64,000 nt of DNA, from the NCBI GenBank assembly GCA_934045075.1, contig OW203722.1:19692986-19756985 (forward strand). The letters run 5' to 3'. Source of the DNA: Yponomeuta sedellus. Lineage: Eukaryota > Arthropoda > Insecta > Lepidoptera > Yponomeutidae. Made by a program: the position numbers and the translations under genes. Positions 1 to 9,472 of this stretch are shown here, one piece after another. Under the pieces are notes generated by a model, which ran no database searches, was not told the origin of the DNA, and saw nothing but the letters and a program-made list of their open reading frames with translations. The stretch's first letter is position 1, and each line of letters starts with the position of its first letter.

Positions 1-118
1 ATTCCACCCATGCCGGGATTCGAACCCGCGACCTCTGGCTTGGGTGGAATTTTTAGCCTCTAAATAAGTTTTTTAAATTGTCCTTAGCACGGGGTAGTGC
101 ATTAAAAAGAATATAATT
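1..118. repeat. SINE-A copy, head-to-head inverted
   Basis: Bases 1-40 are the 3' half of the tRNA-like module on the minus strand (B-box reading GGGTTCGAATCCC). Bases 41-118 are the plus-strand tail (TTTTTAGCCTCTAAATA.., TCCTTAGCACGG.., GTGCATTAAAAAGAATATA). The two halves meet without the 5' half of the tRNA. The left end is cut by the window edge, so no target duplication can be read. Confidence 0.75.
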
Positions 119-128
119 ATTTCTGTAA

Positions 129-325
129 TGTAAAGGCAGTCATTAAGTCAAATCAGAGGCCTAATGGGCGGCTTGATAACTTCTGACTGTAAGGCCCGCC
201 ACTGTCTTGCAATCCACCACCAACCCGAAATTGACCCCCGTGTTGGAGTATGGCCTAACCTTCTTGCGATGTAGGAAGAGACTCGTGCCCCATCAGTGGG
301 GACATACCAAGGGTTGACATCATCA
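129..325 (+). repeat. SINE-5S copy, 5'-truncated
   Basis: Carries only the distal body and 3' end of the SINE-5S family (GATAACTTCTGACTGTAAGG, CCACCAACCC, TGGAGTATGGCCTAACCTTC, GGGGACATAC..GGGTTGA). The 5S-like head is absent. It directly follows the SINE-A tail. Confidence 0.8.
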
Positions 326-513
326 AGGCAAGGCCTTTATTTGGGAGTTAGGACGCTGCTTGAGGGACCGCAGCTTGGACTTTCGGTTTGGGGCATACCT
401 CATGCGACGTATCTCGCTGGCTGTTCAATGTGGTAATGTGGGGAAATTTGAATGAATGAATGAACATTTTTTAGGGCACTAAAAACAAATTTGTACAAAG
501 GCGAGCTTAATAA
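326..513. other. No gene; retroposon F end next to mariner
   Basis: Unrecognised sequence to about 480. Bases 485-513 match the minus strand of retroposon F (TTTGTACAAAGGCGAGCTTAA), which appears to have been the target of the mariner insertion. Confidence 0.4.
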
Positions 514-515
514 TA

Positions 516-1275
516 GGGGTTAAAGTATGAAATTGCCGTTTTATTGCAATAGGTTCTTGGAATTGACATAGAATCTTCATGGCTTGAAGTTTTCGAATGA
601 AACTTTTTTCAAATGGTTTCTATGATGTTCTTTTTTTAAAAAATGTGAAACATTTGAATATCGACTTTCAATTGTTTTCGTTATTCAATTTAGACAAGAA
701 AGATGGATACGCGTTTCTTTCTGCAGATCAGTCAAATCATGAGGCACCCATTTTTCGTATTTTTTTTATTTTATTGATTTGACATAAGTGAGTCAATATT
801 GTGGGTAAGGTAACGTTAAACCATGCCGCTAATTCCTGGGTAGTTTGACTAGGATCGGCTTCCACTATCTCTCTTAATTCATCGTTATTCACCTGTGTGG
901 GTGGTCTTCCTCGTGGCTCGTTCTTTAAGTCGAAATTTCCATCACGAAAGCGTTAACCAAAATCGCACGGTGCGTTCATTAGTAGACCTCTCTCCAAACG
1001 CAGCATTGATATTGTGGGCTGTTTCTGCCGCGTTAGTTCCGCGTCGGAACTCGTATTCAAAAATCACTCGAATTTTCGCAATATCCATCTTTCTTGTCTA
1101 AATTGAATAACAAAAACAATTGAAAGTGGATATTCAAATGTTTCACATTTTTTAAAAAAAGAACATCATAGAAACCATTTGAAAAAAGTTTCATTCGAAA
1201 ACCCCAAACCATGAAGATTCTATGTCAATTCAAAGAACCTATTGCAATAAAACGGCAATTTCATACTTTAACCCC
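516..1275 (-). mobile_element. Mariner-type element, deleted, with ~195-bp inverted repeats
   Basis: The outer arms 516-~715 and ~1085-1275 are near-identical inverted repeats starting GGGGTTAAAGTATGAAATTG. Both ends abut TA (514-515, 1276-1277), the Tc1/mariner target duplication. Between them lies a minus-strand transposase remnant. The element is 760 bp, against roughly 1.3 kb for an intact mariner. The arms are much longer than the ~30 bp usual for mariner, probably because internal sequence was duplicated into an arm. It is non-autonomous. Confidence 0.85.
715..1091 (-). pseudogene. Mariner transposase N-terminal remnant
   Basis: On the minus strand from the ATG at about 1091 the reading starts MDIAKIRVIFEYEFRRGTNA and continues into a helix-turn-helix region (NERTVRFW). 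After a stop and frame change near 940 it resumes with FDLKNEPRGRPP and an ELREIVEADPSQTTQELAA stretch, typical of the mariner paired DNA-binding domain. A further frame change leads to the linker motif WVPHDL at about 735-755. The D,D34D catalytic core that should follow is missing and the reading runs into the inverted repeat. The protein cannot be functional. Confidence 0.85.
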
Positions 1276-1277
1276 TA

Positions 1278-1834
1278 ATACCTACATAATATTTTCTAAA
1301 TTTAAATTGTAAATTTAATAAATGTAGATTTGCGTCAAATGTGGCCAGGAATAACAAAAATTTTGGTTTAATATGTTTGATTTTTATGCTTTTGTTTAGT
1401 TTAGGTGGACTTTTGAAATGTAAACTATTTAATCGTCGTTTAATAGCGATGCCTATGGTGAATTATTATTATTTTATGCTAGTATAAATCATACTTAATT
1501 GAATTTTTATGTTTAAATAAATTGACATTTTAAGAGTGGTTTCGCGTTAATGTAAATAAGCTTGGGCTTTTGCATCTGTGTAATTGACGTACATAATTAA
1601 AATATCTTTATCTCTAAAAAAAATATCTCTAAAAAAAATATAATTTTGCATCTGTTTAATTGACGTAAGTACATAATTAAATCAGCGTCTAGTGGCACCT
1701 TACTCGTACGTATATGCGTGAAGAGACCATTCGGACGCTGCAGTCTGCTGTCTTGTGTCTTTAATAAAATAAGCCTGTTACTAATTCACTTCCAGCTGCC
1801 TGACATTACGATAAACGATACAATAGGTTAGCTG
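1278..1834. other. No gene; imperfect direct duplication and N fragment
   Basis: AT-rich. TTTGCATCTGT.TAATTGACGT occurs twice (near 1570 and 1645) with a doubled TATCTCTAAAAAAAA between, an imperfect tandem duplication of about 75-80 bp. From about 1680 to 1790 a segment (AGCGTCTAGTGGCACCTTAC) resembles sequences near 38120 (+) and 42910 (-), so it is a low-copy repeat (family N). Confidence 0.45.
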
Positions 1835-1918
1835 GAAGAAAATACTTATTAGTATCAAGCTCGCCTTTGTACAAACTCATTTATGTGCAATAAAAATTAT
1901 TTACTTCTATTCTATTCA
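1835..1918 (+). repeat. Retroposon F 3' end
   Basis: Family F ends GGTTAGCTGGAAGAAAAT..., AGCTCGCCTTTGTACAAA..., GTGCAATAAA followed by TTC-rich sequence. Several copies in the window share this end, so it is a LINE or SINE 3' terminus. The parent coding region is not seen. Confidence 0.6.
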
Positions 1919-2001
1919 AGTGGGTAGAACAATGGACTCGGAAGCGGACACCTAGGTTTTATTCCCAGTGCAAGCATGTACGAATGATTTTATATTCTGT
2001 G

Positions 2002-2378
2002 TTATGTACATTTACACTATTTTTATTTTTAATGCACTAACCCGTGCTAAGGAACAAATTTAAAAACCTATTTAGAGGCTAAAAATTTCACCCATGCCGG
2101 GATTCGAACCAGCAACCTCTGGCTATCCGTACCAGCGCTCTACCAATTGAGCCAATGGGCGACTCACGGCAAGTAATGCAATTTGCTTAATTCAGATGTC
2201 GCTGCCTGTACGTAATACAGAGAATATTGTAAAGAGGTTCGAAATTTCACTGATGCCGTGAGTCGCCCATTGGCTCAATTGGTAGAGCGCTGGTACGGAT
2301 AGCCAGAGGTTGCGGGTTCGAATCCCGGCATGGGTGAAATTTTTAGCCTCTAAATAGGTTTTTAAATTATGTACATTT
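2002..2378 (+). repeat. SINE-A copy with inverted 5' part and 12-bp target duplication
   Basis: The insertion 2014-2366 is flanked by the perfect duplication TTATGTACATTT (2002-2013 and 2367-2378). Bases 2014-2170 are minus-strand SINE-A: spacer A-rich patch, tail, then a complete tRNA-like module. Bases 2171-2366 are plus strand: leader, a complete tRNA-like module (about 2267-2337, D arm GCTCAATTGGTAGAGC, T loop GGGTTCGAATCCC) and the tail AATTTTTAGCCTCTAAATAGG. One target duplication around both halves means a single integration. Confidence 0.9.
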
Positions 2379-2384
2379 GTAAAG

Positions 2385-2610
2385 CTATAGTAGCAATTCC
2401 ATGGCTAACGATAAAGGAAAGCATGGTGAGAAAACCGAGGTGTCTGAGGTGTTCAAATACCTTAGCGCTTGAATTGCCAATCCGCGGTGGGCGCCCGTGG
2501 TAATTAAGCCCATATTCTCTTTCTGAGAGAAGGCCTGTGCCCTGCAGTGGGACGCACCCAAAGTATAGTCTCACCACAATTCCGCCGTCTGTGCAGTATA
2601 AGCTACATAA
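2385..2610 (+). repeat. Retroposon I copy
   Basis: Shares GGCTAACGATAAAGGAAAGC, GCCAATCCGCGGTGGGC, AATTAAGCCCATATTCTCT and GAGAAGGCCTGTGCCCTGCA with copies at 22990-23160 (-), 34265-34340 (+) and 40740-40870 (+). It resembles the RTE-related repeat common in Lepidoptera, recognised from general pattern only. Confidence 0.6.
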
Positions 2611-2764
2611 AAAAAAACTATTCAAAACTACAAATGTTTTTTTTATTATTATTTCGCTACGCGTAGTGAGATGAATTATTAATATTAGTGAAAACATGTC
2701 TCGGAGTTTCGAGTAGTGACGCAGGCACATGTTAAAACGTGCTACGCTTTTACAACAAATACAA

Positions 2765-2920
2765 ATTAATTTGTTTGTTTGTTACACTTTATTGCACAAA
2801 ATATACAAAGTAAAGCACTTAAGTAACAGGGTTAACTTATATTATGAGCAAAGGCGGACTTATTTCTATAGAAATTTCTTCCAGCCAGCCATCATGTTTA
2901 TATTTTTATACAGACAGCGG
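2765..2920 (-). repeat. Retroposon F 3' end
   Basis: Minus-strand copy beginning TTTATTGCACAAAATATAC and reading through GGCGGACTTATTTCTATAGA to TTCTTCCAGCCAGCC, the conserved features of family F. Confidence 0.6.
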
Positions 2921-3165
2921 GAAAAGGCAAGTAAAGTACAAACAATAATTACACAGTTATCTCAATTCCTGCGCCACTCGTTGTAATTGGGAAATTATTA
3001 TACGTATAGGATGAAAACCGAAAATTACGAGTTGGCATTTGAATAATGTCATTATTATCGCGGGCATGACGAGGGAATCGTCGAGTTTGAAATTTCAACC
3101 ACCAAAAGTTGAAAGCGCCCGAATATTGACGCTAACAAAATGTATAAATTATCTCCCTCTCCTAA
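2921..3165. other. No recognised feature
   Basis: Unique-looking AT-rich sequence between two retroposons. Nothing coding is recognised. Confidence 0.4.
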
Positions 3166-3167
3166 GC

Positions 3168-3530
3168 GCTCGTGGCCTAGTCGAACCGAATGATTGGAAT
3201 CAATCACTTGAGTTTATCAACAACAGGTGCGGTCAGGTGCAGGGTGGGCGACCGTCCCGTAATTACCGCTAGTGGCATTTTTTCCGAGCGCTTCCGTGCT
3301 TCGCAAGGCACGTTAAGCCGTTGGTGCCTGCTGTCATGAAATGGCAGTCGCTAGGCCTTGTCAGAGGCATTATGAGTAGCTTGATAACTTCTGACAATGA
3401 GGCCCGCACTGTCTTACAATCCTCCACCAACCCGGACTTGGCCCCCGTGGTGGAGTATGGCCTAACCTTACTGCGATGCAGAAAGAGCCCTGTGCCACAG
3501 CAATGGGGACATACTAGGGTTGATATCGAT
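3168..3530 (+). repeat. SINE-5S, near full-length
   Basis: Starts AAGCGCTCGTGGCCTAGTCG and carries a head resembling 5S rRNA with the internal control region (GCGGTCAGGTGCAGG, then a degenerated GATGGGTGACCG box). It continues through the body (CGCAAGGCACGTTAAGCCGT, GATAACTTCTGACA) to the 3' end GGGTTGATATCGAT. The 3' end runs directly into the 86-bp tandem array. Confidence 0.85.
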
Positions 3531-4034
3531 TGACGCGAATAAAATGCTACTGTATAAATATCTCCCTCTAATGGGTAAATTGTTTTTGTTGTTTAGAAGA
3601 CACCATCAATATCGATTGACGCGAATAAAATGCTACTGTATAAATATCTCCCTCTAATGGGTAAATTGTTTTTGTTGTTTAGAAGACACCATCAATATCG
3701 ATTGACGCGAATAAAATGCTACTGTATAAATATCTCCCTCTAATGGGTAAATTGATTTTGTTGTTTAGAAGACACCATCAATATCGATTGACGCGAATAA
3801 AATGCTACTGTATAAATATCTCCCTCTAATGGGTAAATTGTTTTTGTTGTTTAGAAGACACCATCAATATCGATTGACGCGAATAAAATGCTACTGTATA
3901 AATATCTCCCTCTAATAGGTAAATTGTTTTTGTTGTTTAGAAGACACCATCAATATCGATTGACGCGAATAAAATGCTACTGTATAAATATCTCCCTCTA
4001 ATGGGTAAATTGTTTTTGTTGTTTAGAAGACACC
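3525..4034. repeat. Tandem array, 86-bp unit x ~5.9
   Basis: ATCGATTGACGCGAATAAAA recurs at 3525, 3611, 3697, 3783, 3869 and 3955, an exact 86-bp period. Units differ by only one or two bases (for example GGGTAAATTGA near 3750 and AATAGGTAAA near 3915). The first unit begins inside the last bases of the preceding SINE-5S. The near-identity indicates recent amplification. Confidence 0.95.
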
Positions 4035-4412
4035 CGTCACTGAAATTGTCACGCCGACTGTATCGTCACTTCATTATTATTTAATTACTAGCTGACCCGG
4101 CAATCGTGTTTTTGGCATATTAATTAGCCAACGACTAATTCTGATAACGACCAAAATATACACAAAAATACTGTTGAAAATCGGTGAGTCCGTTTTCGAG
4201 GAGTTCGATAACAAATATTGTGACTAGATGACACCGTTCGTCAACATAAATTTTATAAATTTTGTCGAGTCATCAAATGCACGACCGATTTTAACTATAT
4301 TTTATTCAGGATCCAGTCAATAACTAGATTTGCATAAAAATTACTAGGTATATGCATGGAATTAAGATAAGATATGTCCAGCAGTGGACTACATAATATG
4401 GCCTGAAGAAGA
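4035..4412. other. No gene; old repeat fragments
   Basis: Near 4090 TAGCTGACCCGGCAATCGTG resembles a start motif widespread in insect repeats, and GAAAATCGGTGAGTCCGTTT near 4175 fits the same family. Bases 4374-4412 (ATGTCCAGCAGTGGACTACA then (GAA)n) are an RTE-like 3' terminus, 5'-truncated to about 40 bp. Confidence 0.4.
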
Positions 4413-4600
4413 AGAAGAAGATAAGATAAGAATATTCTTTTCGGAAAAATAGTTATAGAAACGGCAGATACGAAAGATCAAATACGATTGGCGGCCTTAT
4501 TGCTAAAAGCAATTTCTTCCAGGCAACCTCAAATTGGAGAATTTGCCAAGGAGAAATAGATGCGGGTTGCCGGTGCAAATACGAATATTAATAGACAAAA
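4413..4600 (-). repeat. Retroposon C copy
   Basis: Minus-strand copy starting with the (AAGAT)n tail and AATATTCTTT, then GGCGGCCTTATTGCTAAAAG, CAATTTCTTCCAGGCAACC and GCCGGTGCAAATACGAATAT. The pentanucleotide tail on the sense strand (TCTTA)n is typical of LINE-mobilised elements with microsatellite tails. Confidence 0.7.
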
Positions 4601-5600
4601 GGCCACGAGCGCTCCGGTTGTTAATTTATTTCAGTTTTTTTTTTCATTCAGGTATTACGTATGAGTGCGATCTTCCCCTTTCGGCCGTCATGGCAACTAA
4701 ACTTCGCAACCGGTTGTGAAAAAGGAATTTTTATTCTTTGTCGGCAACTAATTGCGAACAAAGAATTTTTTTTCTTTATCCGCAACTAGTTGCCAACAAA
4801 GAATACTTTATCCTCCATGGCAACTGAGTTTCACAACCAGTTGTGTAAAAGGATTTTATATTCTTTCTTGGCAACTGGTTGTTACAGAAGTAATAGGAAA
4901 TTTTATTCATTCGTTGACAATCTTTGCGGTCAATCCGTCAATAATAATAATAACTAGGATTTATAAATCCTAGTTATTATTATTATTATTATTAATACTT
5001 TATTGCACCATAAAATTGTACAATGCGGCGAACTTAATGCCATAAGCATTTTCTACCAGTCAACCGCAGGAGGTACAACGAGAACTTGGCAGGCGTGAAA
5101 AAAAAAAGGAAAAGAAAACCTTACACATTAATTATATACTTACACAAATAATTCACTAAACATATATATTAAAATAATATTATGTAAATATATACATAGT
5201 TCGAGAATTACTGGCCAGGGTTATCTTTAAATAAACTTATAGATCAGTGTTTGTTAATATTATTGTAAGTATTAGATGCGGACTACATTAGGTACTACAT
5301 GGTTGCGTAAGAAGAAAATAGATTCTTCTACTGCAACTAGTGTTTTTGAAAAATTCCTTGTTAGCAACTAGTTGCGTATAAAGAAATATTTTTTTTTATT
5401 TGCAACTAGTTGCCGACAAAGAATAAAAATTCCTTTTTCACAACCGGTTGCGAAGTTTAGTTGCCATGGCGGCCGAAAGGGATCTTCCATAGAACATTAA
5501 CATCAACATCATTAGCCATGGCACGGACGCTCGCCGGATTCCATTAAATACATTTATCTTTCCTTCTCTTGAAACGCTCGTGGCTCGAGTGGTAAACCAC
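4601..5600 (-). repeat. Host repeat carrying the foldback insertion
   Basis: The segments 4604-4676 and 5481-5590 join into one repeat whose second, uninterrupted copy is at 12188-12327 on the other strand. Shared landmarks are CCACGAGCGCT, ATTCAGGTATTACGTATGAG, CGGACGCTCGCCGGATTCCA and ATCTTTCCTTCTCTTGAA. Both ends carry the SINE-5S start motif GCGCTCGTGGC. Its coding identity is unknown. Confidence 0.7.
4677..5480. mobile_element. 804-bp foldback DNA transposon, 8-bp target duplication
   Basis: Flanked by GATCTTCC (4669-4676 and 5481-5488). The terminal inverted repeats of ~130 bp start CCTTTCGGCCG and carry several copies of the palindrome GCAACTAGTTGC and variants (near 4745, 4784, 5380, 5405). 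An 8-bp duplication suggests the hAT superfamily, but there is no transposase. The centre holds a minus-strand retroposon F end (4975-5080) and AT-rich sequence. The site without the insertion exists at 12263-12270 in a second copy of the host repeat. Confidence 0.9.
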
Positions 5601-5715
5601 TTGCTCACACCGTCAAACCATCCGGCTGTAGGTCTACCCTCTGACAGCCGATTCTTCGCCTCCACTCAATTACTGCCCTCTACCTGCCATCTTTCCGCCT
5701 CGCCAGGTTTCCTAC

Positions 5716-5940
5716 TGTACACGCTCGTACATATAACGTGCCCGGCTTGAAGATTATTTAGCCTCTTTGCTGATATACTTCACCTGCGCGCCCCCGCGCG
5801 GCTCGCCAGCGAATCACTCTGCAAACGTCACTCGCAAACAACGCACGCTCGAATATTTTCTTCATAACAAATTTGTAAATTATTAATAATATATCCATTT
5901 AACGCAAAAGAAGAACTCTTCATTCATGTCAGCGTAGACA
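5716..5940 (+). repeat. 5' LTR
   Basis: 225 bp, TGTACA...TAGACA, identical to the 3' LTR. A GC-rich block (GCGCGCCCCCGCGCGGCTCG) sits mid-LTR and an AT-rich segment follows. The sequence just after it (TTTGGCGACCGTAAAG) resembles BEL/Pao primer-binding sites. The tRNA is not assigned. Confidence 0.93.
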
Positions 5941-6690
5941 TTTGGCGACCGTAAAGATAAAAATTCTGCAATTTCAGTCAGCCCAATTTTCCTTCTATTT
6001 TCCTACCAAGTCCCCTACATTCAACCTCAGCCATTCCTTCTATTTGTGCGCACGGCATTCTGGCTTCTCAGCGTCAGGTCTATTTTTTCTACCTAATCAA
6101 GCTTGATCTGCAAGACTATTTGCTATTCGCCCACCTATTTCTTCATGACTCATTCATCTGAAGTTCTTTCAGCCTAAGCTATGTGCCTCATTACGTAAAA
6201 AATACGTAAGTATAAGCCACACTTGTATCGCCAGCGTTAGGTCTAGTTATCCTAATCAAGCTATTTCGAGCAAGTCTATTGAGCTATACGTCTATCCTAT
6301 TTCCAAGCACTATTATTGCCGAGTTTCTTACTCTTCATAATCGAATTGCCACAGTCTAAACTTACTGTCTATTGCAATCGATTAGCATTTTTCTTATCAA
6401 AACTTATTTGCCTAAACCTCACGCCTATTCTGCGAAGGTTTCACAGACTCGTCAGTCTGACCCAATAATATTTAAAGTCACGGTTGACAAAGCATTTTTC
6501 TTTAGTTGTTTCAAAGAAATTTGCCGAACATTTTCAGCAAACCCTGCGAGGCACCGCGGCGCTCGACGCTGCCTAACGTGCTCCCGGCTGAACCTGGGAA
6601 CTCCGCCCGCAGACGGGTTTGAATCTGCACATTTACCTATTTAGTTCATTGTTATTCTGTAGATTTGATCGACGTTCTACCTTTGACAAA
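5941..6690 (+). other. BEL/Pao 5' leader
   Basis: Untranslated region between the LTR and gag. It starts with the primer-binding-like TTTGGCGACCG. No other feature is recognised. Confidence 0.6.
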
Positions 6691-8226
6691 ATGACTGATC
6701 CCAAGAGCTCTAGTCAGAGTAATCCAGCGTCCGCTATGGAGTTGACGACATTAATAAAGCAACGCGGTATTATTAAAGGTCGTCTTACCAAATTCTCCGA
6801 TTACTTAGCTGCTTTATCTGGTTCAGGCGAAATTGATTCAAAGAAACACAAAGAACTCGAAATGAAGGTAGAAACGGTTCGATTGCTTATGAGCGTTTAC
6901 GATAATTTACAGAATAAAATCGACATATTACATTCTGATTCTGACGAACAAGTCGGAGAGAGGGATTCAATCGAGAACCGATTTGTCTCACTTTTGTCGC
7001 TGGCACAAGAAATTATCGATTCATCACCAAGCAAACCAAAGTCTGCTTTAGGCAATGACGATCAAGCTTCGGTGTATAGTTGTCAATCGAACCATTTCAA
7101 TTCCATCAAACTGCCTACTATCGCGTTACCTACGTTCGACGGCAACTACTTAAATTGGTTAGAGTATAAGGATACATTTGAGTCAATGATCAACAGCAGT
7201 GATGTTATACCGCCTATAAACAAATTCCACTATTTACGTGCATCCTTAGAGGGAAGCGCATCCCTGGTAATTAAATCTATAGAGTTTAGCGCACGAAATT
7301 ATGCCACGGCCTGGGATTTGTTATGCCAACGCTATAACAACACGAACATTCTAATGAATAACCACTTGAAAGCCTTGCTTGGCATCGAGTCTATGGTAAA
7401 AGAATCTTACAAAGCTTTACGGTACATCATTGACCATGTTTCCAAGCATCTACGTGCTCTAGATAACCTAGGTCAACCTACGGATAAGTGGGATGCCCTT
7501 ATTATTTATATAGTTTCGACTAAACTAGATATCAACACCAGCAGAAAATGGGAGGAATTCAAATGCAATACAAAGGAATTGCCTACATTAAGCCAATTTT
7601 ATTCCTTCCTGCGAGGTCGTGCTGATGTGCTCGAGACTGCCTACAACAATCGTGTTGACAAAAGTGACTATTTCAAATCGAACCCTAAGGACACTAAGTC
7701 CCAGTCTTCCCCTCAAGTAAAAAGTTTTGTTGTTTCAGTTAATAAAAAACAACACAATTGCCTTCTATGCAAAGATACACACTATTTACACCAATGCCCT
7801 AAGTTCAAACAAATGAGTGTATCTGATAGGCTTACTGAAATAAATAACTTGCATTTATGCAAGAACTGTTTCCGTGATGGTCACAATGTAGTTCAATGTC
7901 AATTAAGAGGTGTATGTCGCGTATGTAGAAAGAAACATAACACTCTCTTACACACGAGCTCACCAACCACCGCGGACACTAACAACCCCCAACCCTCTAC
8001 TTCCTCCTTACATGTCTCGCTCCCTGCTGTATCCGCAGGTCAAGTATTGCTATGTACGGCGCTTATCGAAGTCGTAAGTAATGAGACATCCTATACGGCC
8101 CGAGCTCTACTGGACATGGGCAGCCAATCGTCCTTTATGACGAGTGCCTTCAAAAAGAGGATAGGGTTGGCGAAAAGACAAATCCCATTAATATTTGCGG
8201 GATCAACAATACAGCTTGCAATATAA
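6691..8226 (+). CDS. BEL/Pao Gag plus start of protease
   Basis: Structural protein of the element. The open frame extends upstream to 6619, but the ATG at 6691 (context GACAAAATGACT) gives the conventional start MTDPKSSSQ; residues here count from 6691. An N-terminal helix (LIKQRGIIKGRLTKFSDYLA) is followed at about 145-310 by the capsid-like DUF1759 region (IALPTFDGNYLNWLEY). Cys/His knuckles lie at about 355-425 (CLLCKDTHYLHQC, CKNCFRDGHNVVQC, CRVCRKKHNTLLH). A pepsin-like active-site motif lies near 473, reading LLDMGSQSSF where the family usually has D-S/T-G; the catalytic Asp is kept but the next residue is Met. The frame ends at a premature stop after a shift near 8200. Gag itself looks intact. 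Confidence 0.9.
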   Translation: MTDPKSSSQSNPASAMELTTLIKQRGIIKGRLTKFSDYLAALSGSGEIDSKKHKELEMKVETVRLLMSVYDNLQNKIDILHSDSDEQVGERDSIENRFVSLLSLAQEIIDSSPSKPKSALGNDDQASVYSCQSNHFNSIKLPTIALPTFDGNYLNWLEYKDTFESMINSSDVIPPINKFHYLRASLEGSASLVIKSIEFSARNYATAWDLLCQRYNNTNILMNNHLKALLGIESMVKESYKALRYIIDHVSKHLRALDNLGQPTDKWDALIIYIVSTKLDINTSRKWEEFKCNTKELPTLSQFYSFLRGRADVLETAYNNRVDKSDYFKSNPKDTKSQSSPQVKSFVVSVNKKQHNCLLCKDTHYLHQCPKFKQMSVSDRLTEINNLHLCKNCFRDGHNVVQCQLRGVCRVCRKKHNTLLHTSSPTTADTNNPQPSTSSLHVSLPAVSAGQVLLCTALIEVVSNETSYTARALLDMGSQSSFMTSAFKKRIGLAKRQIPLIFAGSTIQLAI

Positions 8227-8835
8227 CAGAGACCTGTCGTCTCACTATGACTTCAAAGGTGAATCCATTTACTTTTGAAGCAAATTGCCTGGTAGTGCCG
8301 CAAATAACAGGCCTACTACCCAATATAAACGTCGACGTTTCTAATTTAAACGTCCCTACTCATGTCAAACTTGCAGACCCTACTTTTCATCGCCCTGCTG
8401 AGATAGATATCATGCTAGGTGCAGATGTCTACTGGAGCATAGTCGGATCCAGTACTATTAACTTAGGTGTTCGTAATCCAATCTTACTGGACTCTAAATT
8501 AGGATGGTTGGTTGCTGGTCCTATTAGTAATGATCAGACACCATCGAAAGTCCATTGCAATTTCAGTCAAATTACTTGACTCATTTGAGAAATCATGGGC
8601 TATTGACAATTTGTCACCCACGAAAACCTATTATACTGAAGTAAAACTCAGTCAGTCTCATTTGTATAAGACACAAACCACATTTAACATCCATTGGTCT
8701 AACCTACTTAAAGAATTTTACAAACTCTATGTAACAAAGCTCGAGTAGCTCCAGTAAAACCACTGACAATACCACGCCTAGAATCGTGTGGTGCGCTGTT
8801 AGGTGCAGCCTATGGATCTGGCGTCGAGAGGTACT
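8196..8835 (+). pseudogene. BEL/Pao pol remnant: protease end and RNase H start
   Basis: After the frame change the protease/DUF1758 region continues to 8579 in another frame (landmarks DIMLGADVYWSIVG and SKLGWLVAGP). A second shift near 8550 gives a linker (SWAIDNLSPTKTYYTE). The next recognisable pol piece, about 8733-8835, is the start of RNase H (ARVAPVKPLTIPRLESCGAL), which ends at a stop. The whole reverse transcriptase, which should lie between these two pieces, is missing. A deletion of over 1 kb near 8700-8735 is inferred. Confidence 0.85.
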
Positions 8836-9472
8836 AACCCTAATATTTAACGTCTTCTCTTTTCTGGTGGGAAGGGCATTGTCCTTCAAGTCAGATCCAT
8901 GCTAATGGCTTAAACAAACAATTATACTCGTACATAGAAATAATGATCTGTATAAAATGTATAATGTTGTGTGGGAACTAATGAAAATATTTAATCCCAT
9001 TTACCGATTATTCTAATGTGAATTTGTGCCTACGTTATTCTATTTATAAATAATTATAACGTGAGTACAACAAAACAGACTGGATCCTAAATACAGCCGA
9101 TTTAAGTTATTTTTTGACCCTACTAGTCAAATGTTGCTAATCAGAAACCTACTCAGATGAAATTAAAGCTATAAAAATGGAAAAATTGTGGACTCGAAAC
9201 ACTACACAATGTTAACAATGCATAACTAACACTTGCGCTTGTTTCATGCGGACCTCCAACTGCTCGCTTCTGTTGAGAGTCTGGTCGATAGCTGGCAGCT
9301 ATCGAGCACGCATTACGATTAAGAAGTAGGTGTGTACTTGTAGTTTGTATGCGCCTGAAAGGTTAGCGGCGTCGATATGGCAGGTCAATTCATGCATTAA
9401 AGTCGTAAATGACAGCGTAACCGTATTTCGAAACGTTACTTGTGTTTGTTTGTGTGCCTAACTACCAAAACG
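8836..9472 (+). other. Unrecognised interior of the BEL/Pao element
   Basis: Lies between the RNase H and integrase remnants with no recognisable coding in any frame. It may be rearranged internal sequence or an unrelated insertion. Confidence 0.4.

Noticed and set aside
2252..2340. Functional tRNA gene
   Set aside because: The cloverleaf-like parts are present, but the acceptor stem has a mismatch, it recurs with the same tail at many sites, and it lies inside a target-duplicated SINE.
3525..4034. CRISPR array
   Set aside because: The 86-bp units are contiguous near-identical tandem copies without variable spacers, in a eukaryotic genome.
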